A stretch of 64,000 bases of DNA from AP-15 sp963818695 (GTDB taxonomy: Bacteria > Pseudomonadota > Alphaproteobacteria > ATCC43930 > CGMCC-115725). Position numbers and translations under genes: made by a program. The first letter of the stretch is position 1; the number at the start of each line of letters is the position of its first letter. The notes under the pieces were generated by a model. That model did no database searches and was not told where the DNA came from. It saw only the letters and a list, made by a program, of their open reading frames with translations. The stretch is from contig CAWFTG010000001.1 of assembly GCA_963818695.1 (NCBI GenBank), positions 1-64,000 on the forward strand, given 5' to 3'. Of this stretch, positions 28,726 to 37,940 are shown in pieces.

Positions 28726-29604
28726 ATGCAGCCGTTGCGGAGTTTTCTGTTTGCGCCGGGGAACCACGCGCGGCGGGTCGAGAAGGCGCTGTCGCTCGAC
28801 GCCGACGCGGTGATCCTCGATCTCGAAGATGCGGTCGCGACCGCCGAGAAGAGGGCGACGCGCGATGCGGTGATCGCGGCACTGGCGCGCCCGCGGCGAG
28901 CGCTGCTCTATGTCCGCGTCAATGCGGTCGACACCGAGTTCTGTTACGGCGATTTGGTCGCAATCGTCCGGCTGGGGCTCGACGGCGTCATTCTGCCGAA
29001 GGTCGAGAGCGCCGCGGGGCTCGCGACGGCCGACTGGCTGCTCGCGCAGCTCGAGCGCGAGCAAGGGCTGATGCCGCGCGCGATCGACCTGGTCCCGATC
29101 ATCGAGACGGCGCGCGGCCTCAACCAAATCGACGCCATGCTCGCGGCCGGCACCCGGGTCAAGCGCGTCGCTTTCGGCGCCGGCGACTTCACGCTCGATG
29201 TGAACATGGCGTGGAGCCGGGGCGAGGCGGAGCTGGCCTATGCCCGCGCCAAGATCGTCACCACGTCCCGCGCGGCCGGCATCGAGGCGCCGTTCGACAC
29301 GGTGTGGGTCGATCTGGCGGACGAGGAAGGGCTCGAAGCATCGGCCCGCACGGCTTTCGGGTTCGGCTTCCAAGGCAAGATGTGCATCCACCCGAACCAA
29401 ATCGCGGTCGTCAACCGCGTCTTCACGCCGAGCGAGGCGGAGATCGCCTTCGCGGAGCGGGTCGTCGCCGCCTTCGCCCGGGCCGAGGCCGAGGGCAGCG
29501 CAGCGATCCAGCTCGACGGCAAATTTATCGATTACCCGATCCTCTACCGCGCGCAGCGGATATTGGAAAAGATCGAAGCGATCCGCGCGCGGGAGCGGCA
29601 GTGA
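28726..29604 (+). CDS. HpcH/HpaI aldolase/citrate lyase (CitE-like) family protein
   Basis: 292 aa TIM-barrel lyase. MQPLRSFLFAPGNHARRVEKAL is the classic CitE-like start. The metal and CoA site residues lie in ADAVILDLEDAV, YVRVNAV, VILPKVESAAGL and VPIIETARGL, and IHPNQIAVVNRVFTPS is the family C-terminal motif. Members cleave or form citryl-, malyl- or citramalyl-CoA. It overlaps the next CoA-transferase gene by ATGA (29601-29606), so a CoA-transfer plus C-C cleavage pair is likely. Confidence 0.88.
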   Translation: MQPLRSFLFAPGNHARRVEKALSLDADAVILDLEDAVATAEKRATRDAVIAALARPRRALLYVRVNAVDTEFCYGDLVAIVRLGLDGVILPKVESAAGLATADWLLAQLEREQGLMPRAIDLVPIIETARGLNQIDAMLAAGTRVKRVAFGAGDFTLDVNMAWSRGEAELAYARAKIVTTSRAAGIEAPFDTVWVDLADEEGLEASARTAFGFGFQGKMCIHPNQIAVVNRVFTPSEAEIAFAERVVAAFARAEAEGSAAIQLDGKFIDYPILYRAQRILEKIEAIRARERQ

Positions 29605-30788
29605 TGGCACAAGCTGCGGCCGGTCCGCTGGACGGCGTTACCGTCCTTGATTTGTGCAGCTATCTCGCCGGGCCCTATGGCTGCACTTTACTGGCGGATC
29701 TTGGCGCCACGGTGATCAAGATCGAATCGCCGCAAGGCGACATGCTGCGCCAGTTTCCGTCGAGCCTTGCAGGCGAGAGCCGGTTCTTTCTCGGCACCAA
29801 CCGCGGCAAGCGCGCGCTCGCGCTCGATCTGAAGCAGCCGGAAGGGCTGGCGGTCCTGCACAGGATCGTCGAGACCGCCGACGTCCTGGTCGAGAATTTC
29901 CGGCCGTCGGTGCCGGCCCGGCTCGGCATCGACTACCCGCGGCTCAAGGCGATCAACCCGCGGCTCATCTATTGCGGGCTGACCGGCTACGGCGACGGCG
30001 GGCCGTTGAGCGAGAAGGGCGGCTTCGACCAGGTCCTGCAGTGTCTCAGCGGGATGGCGGTCTTTCAGGGCGGCGGGGCAGACAAGCCGCAGGTCGTGCT
30101 GGGCTCGGTCCTCGATTATTTCACCTCGGCGCTCCTCGCCTACGGCGTCGCTGCGGCGCTCTTCAAGCGCGAGCGCAGCGGCGCCGGGCAATATTTGAGC
30201 CTCTCGTTATTGCGCAGCGCATTGACGATCCAGGCCGGGCGTTTTGTTTGGGCCGAGAGCGAGGGCCGCGAGGCCGCCCGCGATTCCGGTGCCGGTGGGC
30301 TGACCGGGATCCATCCGACGAAGAACGGGTTTCTGTACATCTCGGTTCATTCGAACCATTTCTTTGCCGCGCTGTGCGAGCTGGTCGGCCGGCCGGAACT
30401 GGCCCGCGACCCGCGTTGCGCGACGATGCGCAGCCGCGCCGCGCATGCCGCCGAGCTCGTGCCGGAGTTGCGCGCTGCGCTCGCCGAGCGCAGTGCTTTG
30501 GAATGGGAGGAAATTTTCGGCGAGCGCGTGCCCTGCGCAGCGGTGCGGCCGATCGAGGACATGTTCGACCACCCGCAGGTGCTCGCCGAGGATCTGGTCG
30601 CCACGCTCGATCATCCGGTCGTCGGCCGCTATCGCACAATGACCAAGCCGATCAAATTCGCCGGCACGCCGGGCCCCCTGCCCTCCCCCTCGCCGACCTT
30701 CGGCCAGCACAGCGACGAAATCCTCGCCGCGCACGGCTATTCGGCCGCCGAGATTGCGGCGTTGCGCGACCGTGGTGTCGTGCGATAA
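29604..30788 (+). CDS. CaiB/BaiF (type III) CoA-transferase
   Basis: 394 aa, MAQAAAGPLDGVTVLDLCSYLAGPYGCTLLADLGATVIKIESP. Typical sites are LALDLKQPEGLAVLHRIV, VLVENFRPSVPARLGIDYPRL and GLTGYGDGGPLSEKGGFDQVLQ with the catalytic Asp. It would form the CoA thioester that the preceding CitE-like lyase uses. The open frame extends far upstream without a stop, but that part overlaps the CitE gene in another frame and is not the real start. Confidence 0.88.
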   Translation: MAQAAAGPLDGVTVLDLCSYLAGPYGCTLLADLGATVIKIESPQGDMLRQFPSSLAGESRFFLGTNRGKRALALDLKQPEGLAVLHRIVETADVLVENFRPSVPARLGIDYPRLKAINPRLIYCGLTGYGDGGPLSEKGGFDQVLQCLSGMAVFQGGGADKPQVVLGSVLDYFTSALLAYGVAAALFKRERSGAGQYLSLSLLRSALTIQAGRFVWAESEGREAARDSGAGGLTGIHPTKNGFLYISVHSNHFFAALCELVGRPELARDPRCATMRSRAAHAAELVPELRAALAERSALEWEEIFGERVPCAAVRPIEDMFDHPQVLAEDLVATLDHPVVGRYRTMTKPIKFAGTPGPLPSPSPTFGQHSDEILAAHGYSAAEIAALRDRGVVR

Positions 30789-30861
30789 AGGCCGATATGG
30801 TGAATTTCTGGCGGTGAGGGAGGGACGTCCTCCCACGGCGGGCCGAGATGCTTCAATGTCC

Positions 30862-31329
30862 TTAGAGGCGTTGGGGATCGATCGAGATCGAAGCCGGAAG
30901 GTCGCTGCCGACAAAAATCGGCCGCAGGACGTGCGACTGAAAACGCCACAGCCGGTCCTCGCCGAGCACGCATTGGGCTTCGAAATCCGCAATCATCGCG
31001 GGCGGTTTTGCCCACTGAAAGGGTGGCCGGCCGTCGGCGCGGTAGAGGCTCATCACCCCGACCGTCCAGACGCAACGGGCATCGTCCCGCAGCACCCGGA
31101 GATTGCTGACCAGGTGACGGGTGGTGGTAGTGCCGTGCTGCCGCCGCCGAGCGTAGAAGGCACGGACCTTTTCTGCTCCTTCGAACCGGTTGTTGCCGAC
31201 CGCGAAGAGCGCCTCCGGCAAATAAAACTCGTGCGCCCGGCCGCCGCCGTTGTGATCCACGTCAGCCCAGTAATTGGTCATCAGCCGATTGAGCGCATAC
31301 CACAGCGCCAGATCATCGGTGTCCGGCAT
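30862..31329 (-). CDS. NTF2-like (SnoaL-type) protein
   Basis: 155 aa single-domain cone-shaped fold: MPDTDDLALWYALNRLMTNYWADVDHNGGGRAHEFYLPEA, then FEGAEKVRAFYARRR, TTTTRHLVSNLRVL and a sheet-rich end. The Asp-His pair (ADVDHNGG) resembles the acid/base site of scytalone-dehydratase-like and ring-hydroxylating small-subunit-like members, but the reaction is unknown. Confidence 0.78.
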   Translation of the reverse strand: MPDTDDLALWYALNRLMTNYWADVDHNGGGRAHEFYLPEALFAVGNNRFEGAEKVRAFYARRRQHGTTTTRHLVSNLRVLRDDARCVWTVGVMSLYRADGRPPFQWAKPPAMIADFEAQCVLGEDRLWRFQSHVLRPIFVGSDLPASISIDPQRL

Positions 31330-31478
31330 GTGCCTCGCGTTCCTCCCAGAGATGAGCCGGCATCTCCCCTCTCTGCGACGGTGAGTGTCGCTCGTAATAT
31401 TCCCAGCTCTCCTTGCGCCGGTTCGCGCGCGACGTCAATCGTCGCGGCGTCGCTTTTCAGGGGGGCGCTCGCGGGGGA

Positions 31479-32228
31479 TCAGCGGTCCAACCCTAATCGG
31501 CCGATCGCCGGCAGCTTTAGCGCCGGCACAGCGGCGTCGACGCCGATATTGAGCCCCAGGACATTCAGCTCGAACCCCTCGTCGACGGCGAGGAGGACGC
31601 CGGCAAGGCCATAGAGTGAAACCTGAAACCCGGAGCCGCTGGGCGCCGCCGCAAACAACGCACCTCCGGGCAGGAAATCTTTGCCGACCGCATTCGACGG
31701 CAGGTCGAGGCCGAGCCCGGGGACCTGGCGGGCTATATACGCGGTGAACGTGTTGCTGTTGGGACCGGGCCAGGCGCGATACTCGTGCGGATAGGGATAC
31801 CGGGCGACCGCGGCACGGATATCCTCGATCATCGCGTCGACACCAGGTCCGCGCCGGTCAACGATGACCCGTGGTCGGGCGCCGAACCAATAATTGTCGG
31901 GACCCATCCGGTCGACACGAACCGCCGGGGCGCCATTGGCGACGCCAAAGCCCAATACCTCGTACCGCATATAGCGTTGGGCCCCGGTCGGCTTTACCGC
32001 GATCCAGGTGTGCACTGCGAGCACCCCCCGCCAGGAGACCGCGCGCGCGGCATAGACCTGAACCACGGCCTCCGGCGTGGTCACCGGGTCGGGTGCAAGG
32101 CCACTGGAGTCGCGGCGCGCCTCGTACCACGGCACCCCATTGCGCCCATCGGGCAGGCAACCGCTAACCAGCACCGGCAGCACGAACAGCCCGAGCAGCA
32201 ACAGACCGAACGAGTTTGCAATATGCAT
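31479..32228 (-). CDS. DUF3750 lipoprotein
   Basis: 249 aa. LLLGLFVLPVLVSGC is a lipobox ending at Cys 24, so it is probably membrane-anchored on the periplasmic side. The DUF3750 domain covers the rest (VQVYAARAVSWRGVLAVHTWIAVKPTGAQRYMRYEVLG, YPYPHEYRAWPGPNSNTFTAYIARQVPGLGLDLPSNAVGKDF). Conserved His, Asn and polar loops suggest an enzyme, but none is established. Confidence 0.85.
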   Translation of the reverse strand: MHIANSFGLLLLGLFVLPVLVSGCLPDGRNGVPWYEARRDSSGLAPDPVTTPEAVVQVYAARAVSWRGVLAVHTWIAVKPTGAQRYMRYEVLGFGVANGAPAVRVDRMGPDNYWFGARPRVIVDRRGPGVDAMIEDIRAAVARYPYPHEYRAWPGPNSNTFTAYIARQVPGLGLDLPSNAVGKDFLPGGALFAAAPSGSGFQVSLYGLAGVLLAVDEGFELNVLGLNIGVDAAVPALKLPAIGRLGLDR

Positions 32229-32432
32229 GGGTGCCCAAACTGGCTCAGACGCCCGTGAATGGAGCCTAGTGTGACCCCCCTGACCCTGCGGACACTACTA
32301 CCACCCGCCCGACGACCGCCACTACGCCGCGGTAGCGAGTGCCGGCGTTCGTCAGATAAGATCGCCTGTGAGTGTCGCCGGAAGGGAGCATGCATCGATG
32401 TTCAAGGTTTGGGCGTGCTACCGGGGCTGGTC

Positions 32433-33182
32433 ATGACTGCGTCATCCGCCGCGGCGCGGCCGCCGAAAGCGGATCCGGCGCTGATCGAGGAACTCGTCGT
32501 GGCCAATCGCATCCTCTATGATCAAGGCGTCGTCGACGGCTTCGGCCACGTCAGCGTGCGTCACGACAAAAATCCGGAGCATTTCCTGTTGGCGCGCAGC
32601 ATGGCGCCTGGCCTGGTCACCGCCGCCGACATTATGGAATTCGACCGCGACGGCAATGCGACCGAACCGACGGGCCGGACTGTCTATCTCGAACGCTTTA
32701 TCCACAGCGAGATCTACAAGGCCCATCCCGCGATCAAGGCGGTCGTGCACAGCCATTCGCCCGCGGTAATCCCGTTCGGGGTGACCAGCGTAAAACTTCG
32801 GCCGGTGTTCCATTTGAGCTCGTTCCTGGCGGGCGGAGCGCCGGTGTTCGAGATTCGTGAGGCCGGCGGCCCCGCTACCGACATGCTGATCCGCACGCCC
32901 GAGCTCGGTGCGGCGCTGGCCCGCACGCTGGGAGCGGCGCCCGTCGCACTCATGCGCGGTCATGGCGATGTCGTCGTCGCCCCCTCCCTCCGGGAAGCCG
33001 TCTTTCGCGCGGTCTATACCGAGGTCAACGCCCAGCTCGAAGCCGAGGCGCTGCGGCTCGGGCAGGGTCAGGTCGTGTTTCTGAACGACGAGGAAGCCGC
33101 CAATGCGACCGCGACCAACGCCGGCGTCCTGGCGCGCGCCTGGGATTTGTGGAAGGCAAGAGCGCTCGCGGCGAAACCCTGA
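32433..33182 (+). CDS. Class II aldolase/adducin family protein
   Basis: 249 aa metal-dependent aldolase fold. The zinc ligands come from VVHSHSPAVIPFGVTSV (HSH) and MRGHGDVVVAPSL (H), and GFGHVSVRHDKNPEHFLLARSMAPGLV is the substrate-binding start. Relatives include fuculose-phosphate aldolase and several acid decarboxylases. ATG 32433 (MTASSAAARPPK) is chosen because family similarity starts about 20 residues later. Confidence 0.85.
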   Translation: MTASSAAARPPKADPALIEELVVANRILYDQGVVDGFGHVSVRHDKNPEHFLLARSMAPGLVTAADIMEFDRDGNATEPTGRTVYLERFIHSEIYKAHPAIKAVVHSHSPAVIPFGVTSVKLRPVFHLSSFLAGGAPVFEIREAGGPATDMLIRTPELGAALARTLGAAPVALMRGHGDVVVAPSLREAVFRAVYTEVNAQLEAEALRLGQGQVVFLNDEEAANATATNAGVLARAWDLWKARALAAKP

Positions 33183-33577
33183 TGGTATGTTGCGCATGAG
33201 GGCGATGTGTGGTCTGCACTTTGTACTAGGGCTGGGCGCGTGCGTGTGTGCCGATAGGGGGGTTCAAACATCGCGAAATCGATCAGGCGCCGCTTGCCCG
33301 GCCAAGCTTCATGTTCAAGAGATCATCCCGCATGTCGACTGCATGCCGCGGATATGCGAGCTGGTGCGCTATTAAAGGAAGGATGTCACGGTGAAGGGGG
33401 CATGGGCGCGGCTGGCCGCAAATCCAGCTCTTCCAGCACGCGCTTTGCGATCTGCCGCGGCTGCCGGTGCATGAGTGGTTTCGGTCACCCGCTGTGCACC
33501 GACCTGACGCTCGGGCTTGGCGAGGTTGTATTCGACTAACCGAAAGACCGCATAAGTCACGCTAAAGGGAACTCGCA
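33183..33577. other. Gap without a recognised gene
   Basis: About 395 bp between the aldolase and bdhA. The minus strand at 33395-33480 could encode RQPRQIAKRVLEELDLRPAA, which has coding-like texture, but the frame breaks at both sides and no family is recognised. No RNA gene or terminator was seen. Confidence 0.35.
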
Positions 33578-34360
33578 ATGTCCCGTTTCGATGGAAAGGT
33601 GGCCATTATTACCGGTGCGGCCAGCGGCATCGGCAAGGAGATCGCGCTGCGCTTCGCCGCCGAGGGCGGCATTCCGGTTATTGCCGACCTCAATCTCGAG
33701 GCTGCGGAGGCAACCGCGCGGGAGATTAGCGAAAGAGGCTCGGACGCGTTTGCGGTTGGCATGAACGTGGCCGACGAGGGGGCGGTCGAGAAAGGCGTCG
33801 CCGACACAATGGCGAAATATGGCCGGATCGACGTGCTGGTCAGCAATGCCGGGATCCAGATCGTCAACCCGGTCGTAGACTTCCCGTTTGCCGACTGGAA
33901 ACGCCTGCTGGCGATCCATCTCGACGGCGCCTTTCTGACGACCAAAGCTTGCTTGAAGCACATGTACAAGGCCAAATCCGGCAGCATCATCTATATGGGC
34001 TCGGTGCATTCCAAGCAGGCTTCGGTGCTGAAGGCACCCTACGTCACCGCCAAGCACGGGTTGCTCGGACTCTGTCGCGTGGTGGCCAAAGAGGGAGCCC
34101 AGTACAACGTGCGCGCCAACGTCGTCTGCCCGGGCTTTGTGCGCACCCCACTGGTCGACAAGCAGATCCCCGAGCAAGCAAGAGAGCTCGGCATCACCGA
34201 AGAGGACGTCATCAAACAGGTCATGCTGAAGGACACCGTCGACGGCGAGTTCACGACCACCGAGGATGTTGCCGAAGCGGTGCTGTTCTTCGCCGGCTTC
34301 AAGACAAACGCGCTGACCGGTCAGTCATTGGTTGTCAGTCACGGCTGGTTCTTGGAGTAG
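33578..34360 (+). CDS. bdhA: 3-hydroxybutyrate dehydrogenase
   Basis: 260 aa SDR that interconverts 3-hydroxybutyrate and acetoacetate with NAD(H), used in polyhydroxybutyrate turnover. VAIITGAASGIGKEIALRFA is the cofactor motif, SNAGIQIVNPV and the active-site YVTAKHG follow. The substrate-loop pattern PGFVRTPLVDKQIPEQARELGI with MLKDTVDGEFTTTEDVAE is specific to this enzyme group. Stands alone on the plus strand with a GGGAACTCGC leader. Confidence 0.88.
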   Translation: MSRFDGKVAIITGAASGIGKEIALRFAAEGGIPVIADLNLEAAEATAREISERGSDAFAVGMNVADEGAVEKGVADTMAKYGRIDVLVSNAGIQIVNPVVDFPFADWKRLLAIHLDGAFLTTKACLKHMYKAKSGSIIYMGSVHSKQASVLKAPYVTAKHGLLGLCRVVAKEGAQYNVRANVVCPGFVRTPLVDKQIPEQARELGITEEDVIKQVMLKDTVDGEFTTTEDVAEAVLFFAGFKTNALTGQSLVVSHGWFLE

Positions 34361-34482
34361 CGATAGGATGCAGGCGTCTCATAAGCGCCACGGCTAACGC
34401 CGACGCTCATATGGGCTCGCCGACTACTTCGTCGCGCTTCAGTGCCGGCGATCATTTTCGAAACTCAGGATACATTGCCGCC

Positions 34483-34930
34483 CCCTGAGCAACCCGCCGG
34501 TGTCGACGAACGCGATCGATCCGCCGCCGGCTCCGACCGTATGGATGTCGAGCATCGGGCCTTGATCGGATAACCGTGGACCACCGCCTCGCGGACGAGC
34601 CTCGCCTCGCCCCCTGCATCAGGGCGACATCGGTGGACGTGCCGCCCATAGATCCAAGTGATGATGTCGTGCGTCCCGGCAAGGCGCGCGGTCACCTGAG
34701 CGCCGACTACGCCGGTGCTCGGCCCGGACAACACGGTCCGCACCGATAGCCGCGCCGCCTGTCGAAAGCGATCACGCCACCATTGGATTGCGTCAGATGT
34801 GGAGTTGCGGTGACGCCGAGCCTTACCAGCCGGTCGGCAACGCTCCGAATGTAGAAGGCCCTGAAATCGTGCCCCGCGACGACTGCGACTTCGTTTAGCC
34901 GAGCGCCGAGACTGGCCCCAAGGCGTCCCT
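34483..34930 (-). pseudogene. Hydantoinase/oxoprolinase (HyuA-like) fragment
   Basis: Pieces in changing frames spell out the middle of an HyuA-type subunit: VRLGVTATPHLTQSNGGVIAFD, LSVRTVLSGPSTGVVGAQVTA, GGTSTDVALMQG, GEARLVREAVVHGYPIKA and GAGGGSIAFVDTGGLL. At least three frame changes are needed and both ends of the roughly 690-aa protein are missing. It is debris of an ATP-dependent hydantoinase or acetone-carboxylase-like gene. Confidence 0.8.
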
Positions 34931-34998
34931 GACTGCATACATATTGAATTGGCCAAGCTGGACCGTCCCCCCGGGAACCGCCCGCGACGCGGTCGGCG

Positions 34999-35181
34999 TC
35001 ACCGTTTGAACAGCGCCTCGGCGCCGCGCCGCTGGCCGAGCTTTGCGGTAACCTCGACCCGCACCCGGGCGATTTCAGCCTCCAATTCGGCGATGTAAGC
35101 TTCGAGTTCCGCAATCCCCAGCAGGGACAAATCTTTCGGCTGCGCCGGCCTGCGCCGCGGTTCGAGGTCCAACTCGTCCAT
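34999..35181 (-). CDS. DUF1192 small coiled-coil protein
   Basis: 60 aa, MDELDLEPRRRPAQPKDL then LLGIAELEAYIAELEAEIARVRVEVTAKLGQR. The acidic start and the AELEAYIAELEAEIARVR helix are the DUF1192 pattern, seen in alphaproteobacteria. The helix should form a coiled coil. It is divergent from the TrcR-like gene, a common neighbourhood in this class. Function not known. Confidence 0.85.
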   Translation of the reverse strand: MDELDLEPRRRPAQPKDLSLLGIAELEAYIAELEAEIARVRVEVTAKLGQRRGAEALFKR

Positions 35182-35303
35182 GCCTTCCCGTTCTCCTTTC
35201 GTCTTCCCTGGGCGGGACGATGCCACTATATAACGATTAACTTTTTCGAGCGTGTCGGGGTACTGCTTTCGCCCACCCGCACACCGTTACATCGGAATTC
35301 AGC

Positions 35304-35879
35304 ATGGCCGCTCCGTTGATGCCCAAGGCGACCGCCGTATGGCTGGTCGAAAACACTTCGCTCACCTTTGACCAGATTGCGGATTTCTGCGAACTGCATC
35401 CGCTGGAGATCCAAGCCATCGCCGATGGCGAAGTGGCGAACCAGATGCAAGGGCTCGACCCGGTGGCGAACGGTCAGACCACGACGGAGGAAATCGAGCG
35501 TTGCCAGGCCGATCCGGAGGCGCGGCTCAAGCTTTCCCCGCAAGCCCTTCCACCACAAGTCTTCAAGCACAAGGGCCCGCGCTACACGCCGATCTCCAAG
35601 CGGCAGGACAAGCCGGACGCGATTGCGTTTCTGCTCAAGAGCCATCCCGAGCTGTCGGACGCCCAGATCACCAAGCTGATCGGCACGACCAAGCCGACGA
35701 TCGCGGCCGTTCGCGACCGCACGCACTGGAACAGCCCCAACATCAAACCGCGCCACCCGGTCGAGCTCGGTCTATGTACATTCGCAGAACTCGAGCGGGC
35801 GCTCAGCCAAGCCCGCGCGCGCAGGCCCGTGGCGGATAACGAACTCGGTAACGAGGAGTCCGAGAGGCTCGAGAGTTAG
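35304..35879 (+). CDS. trcR: TrcR/DUF1013 cell-cycle transcriptional regulator
   Basis: 191 aa. MPKATAVWLVENTSLTFDQIADFCELHPLEIQAIADGEVANQMQGLDP is the conserved DUF1013 start with a helix-turn-helix. A second HTH-like part (FLLKSHPELSDAQITKLIGTTKPTIAAVRDRTHWNSPNIKPRHPVELGLC) follows. The family is limited to alphaproteobacteria and linked to CtrA-related cell-cycle control. The gene ends 2 nt before the convergent propionyl-CoA synthetase gene. Confidence 0.9.
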   Translation: MAAPLMPKATAVWLVENTSLTFDQIADFCELHPLEIQAIADGEVANQMQGLDPVANGQTTTEEIERCQADPEARLKLSPQALPPQVFKHKGPRYTPISKRQDKPDAIAFLLKSHPELSDAQITKLIGTTKPTIAAVRDRTHWNSPNIKPRHPVELGLCTFAELERALSQARARRPVADNELGNEESERLES

Positions 35880-35881
35880 GT

Positions 35882-37798
35882 TTAAGCCCTGTCTCGCTTG
35901 CCGTAGCCGGCATTTGCCAGAGCGGCATTGATTTCGCCGAGGACTGCCGGATCGTCGATCGTCGCCGGCAGGGGATAGTTCTCGCCGTCGGCGATCCGGC
36001 GCATCGTGCCGCGCAGGATCTTGCCCGACCGGGTCTTCGGCAGGCCGGCGACGACGAGCGCGGTCTTGAAGCTCGCAACCGGGCCGATCCGGTCGCGAAC
36101 GAGCGCGACGGCTTCGCGTTCGATCTCGTCGGCGGGCCGTTTGACGCCGGCCTTGAGGACCAGGAGACCCAGCGGGACCTGGCCTTTGAGCGCGTCGGCG
36201 ACGCCGATCACGGCGCATTCCGCGACATCGGGATGCGCCGCCAGCACCTCCTCGATCTCGCCGGTCGAGAGGCGGTGAGCGGCGACATTGATGATGTCGT
36301 CGGTGCGGGTCATCACGTGGATATAGCCGTCGGCATCGATGAGCCCGGCGTCGGCCGTCTGATAAAAGCCCGGGAACGCTTTCATATACGAGTCGACGAA
36401 GCGGTCATCGGCTTGCCACAAGGTCAGCAGCGCCCCGGGCGGCAAGGGCAACTTGACCGCGATGGCGCCGATCTCACCCGCCGGGAGCTCATCAGCGACT
36501 CCGTCCGTCTCGGCGTCGAGCACGCGGACGTCCCAGCCGGGAACGGCGCGCGTGCACGAGCCGTGCTTGACCGGCAGCCGCTCGATCCCGAGGCAATTGG
36601 CGCCGATCGGCCAGCCGGTTTCGGTCTGCCACCAATGATCGATGACCGGCACCCGGAGATGCTCCTCGGCCCACGCGATGGTCGGCGGATCGGCGCGCTC
36701 GCCGGCGAGGAAAAGGGCGCGGAAGTGGCTGAGATCGCGCGTGCGGATCAAATGCCCCTCGGGGTCTTCGCGCTTGACCGCGCGAAACGCCGTCGGCGCG
36801 GTAAAAAAGACGCGCACGGCGTGCTGCTCGATGACCCGCCAGAACGCGCCGGCATCCGGCGTGCCGACCGGCTTACCCTCGTACATGACGGTGGTGCAGC
36901 CCAGCAGCAACGGCGCGTAGACAGTGTAGGAATGGCCGACCGCCCAACCGACATCCGAGGCCGTCCAGAACACTTCATCCGGCTGCACCCCGTAGATGTT
37001 CCGCAGCGACCAGTGGAGCGCGACCGCATGTCCGCCATTGTCGCGCACGACGCCCTTGGGGATGCCGGTCGTGCCCGAGGTGTAGAGAATGTAGAGCGGG
37101 TCGGTCGCGAGCACCGGGACGCAATCGGCTGGCTGCCCGGCGGCCATCATCTCCTGCCAATCCTGGTCGCGGCCTGGGGCCAGTTCGGCCCGGCACATCG
37201 GCCGTTGCAGGATCACGCAATGCTCGGGCTTGACGCGCGCCTCGGCTATCGCGGCGTCGAGCAGCGGCTTGTAGGGAACGATCCGGCTGACCTCGATGCC
37301 GCATGAGGCGGAGAGGATTACTCGCGGCTTCGCGTCGTCGATGCGCGTCGCCAGCTCGTGCGCGGCAAACCCGCCGAACACGACCGAATGGACCGCGCCG
37401 ATGCGCGCGCAAGCCAGCATCGCGAATGCCGCCTCGGGCACCATCGGCATGTAGATCAGCACACGGTCGCCTTTGGCGACGCCGAGGCTCGCCAATACGC
37501 CGGCGAGACGCGCGACCTCGTCGCGCAGCTCGCGATAGGTGAAATGCCGGATCTGACCGGTGACCGGGCTGTCCCAGATCAGCGCGACCCGCTCGCCCCT
37601 ACCTGCCGCGACGTGGCGGTCGACGGCATTCCAGCAGGTATTGAGCCTGCCGCCGGCAAACCAGCGGTAAAAGGGTGGGCTGCTGGCATCGAGCACCCGG
37701 TCCCAGCGCCGCTCCCAATCGATCGCCTCGGCGGCTTCCGCCCAGAATTCCTCCGGCCGCTCAAGCGAGCGGCGATAGATCTCAACATAGCCCGTCAT
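35882..37798 (-). CDS. prpE: Propionate-CoA ligase (propionyl-CoA synthetase)
   Basis: 638 aa acetyl-CoA-synthetase-like ligase that makes propionyl-CoA (or another short acyl-CoA) from acid, ATP and CoA. An ACAS_N start (YRRSLERPEEFWAEAAEAIDWERRWDRV) is followed by YTSGTTGIPKGVVRDNGGHAVAL (P-loop), WWQTETGWPI, and RTDDIINVAAHRLSTGEIEEVL, where HRLSTG is the PrpE version of the AcsA motif. The C-terminal KTRSGKILRG carries the acetylatable Lys. ATG 37798 follows GGGAGGAACCTG. Divergent from another acyl-CoA synthetase. Confidence 0.9.
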   Translation of the reverse strand: MTGYVEIYRRSLERPEEFWAEAAEAIDWERRWDRVLDASSPPFYRWFAGGRLNTCWNAVDRHVAAGRGERVALIWDSPVTGQIRHFTYRELRDEVARLAGVLASLGVAKGDRVLIYMPMVPEAAFAMLACARIGAVHSVVFGGFAAHELATRIDDAKPRVILSASCGIEVSRIVPYKPLLDAAIAEARVKPEHCVILQRPMCRAELAPGRDQDWQEMMAAGQPADCVPVLATDPLYILYTSGTTGIPKGVVRDNGGHAVALHWSLRNIYGVQPDEVFWTASDVGWAVGHSYTVYAPLLLGCTTVMYEGKPVGTPDAGAFWRVIEQHAVRVFFTAPTAFRAVKREDPEGHLIRTRDLSHFRALFLAGERADPPTIAWAEEHLRVPVIDHWWQTETGWPIGANCLGIERLPVKHGSCTRAVPGWDVRVLDAETDGVADELPAGEIGAIAVKLPLPPGALLTLWQADDRFVDSYMKAFPGFYQTADAGLIDADGYIHVMTRTDDIINVAAHRLSTGEIEEVLAAHPDVAECAVIGVADALKGQVPLGLLVLKAGVKRPADEIEREAVALVRDRIGPVASFKTALVVAGLPKTRSGKILRGTMRRIADGENYPLPATIDDPAVLGEINAALANAGYGKRDRA

Positions 37799-37940
37799 CA
37801 GGTTCCTCCCTCGCGTCCAGCCGGATTCTCCGCCAATTCGATGGGTTTCGCCATAGCTCAACCCATCCTACGCGGGACCGGGCGATGTGGTAGGATAGAT
37901 TGGGTGACGCGAAACCCATCGCGGGCCGCGGAGGCACTAT

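Noticed and set aside
28470..30788. Apparent 772-aa fusion ending in a CoA-transferase
   Set aside because: The upstream part overlaps the CitE-like gene in another frame and is Arg/Gly-rich noise; the CoA-transferase has its own ATG overlapping the CitE stop (ATGA).
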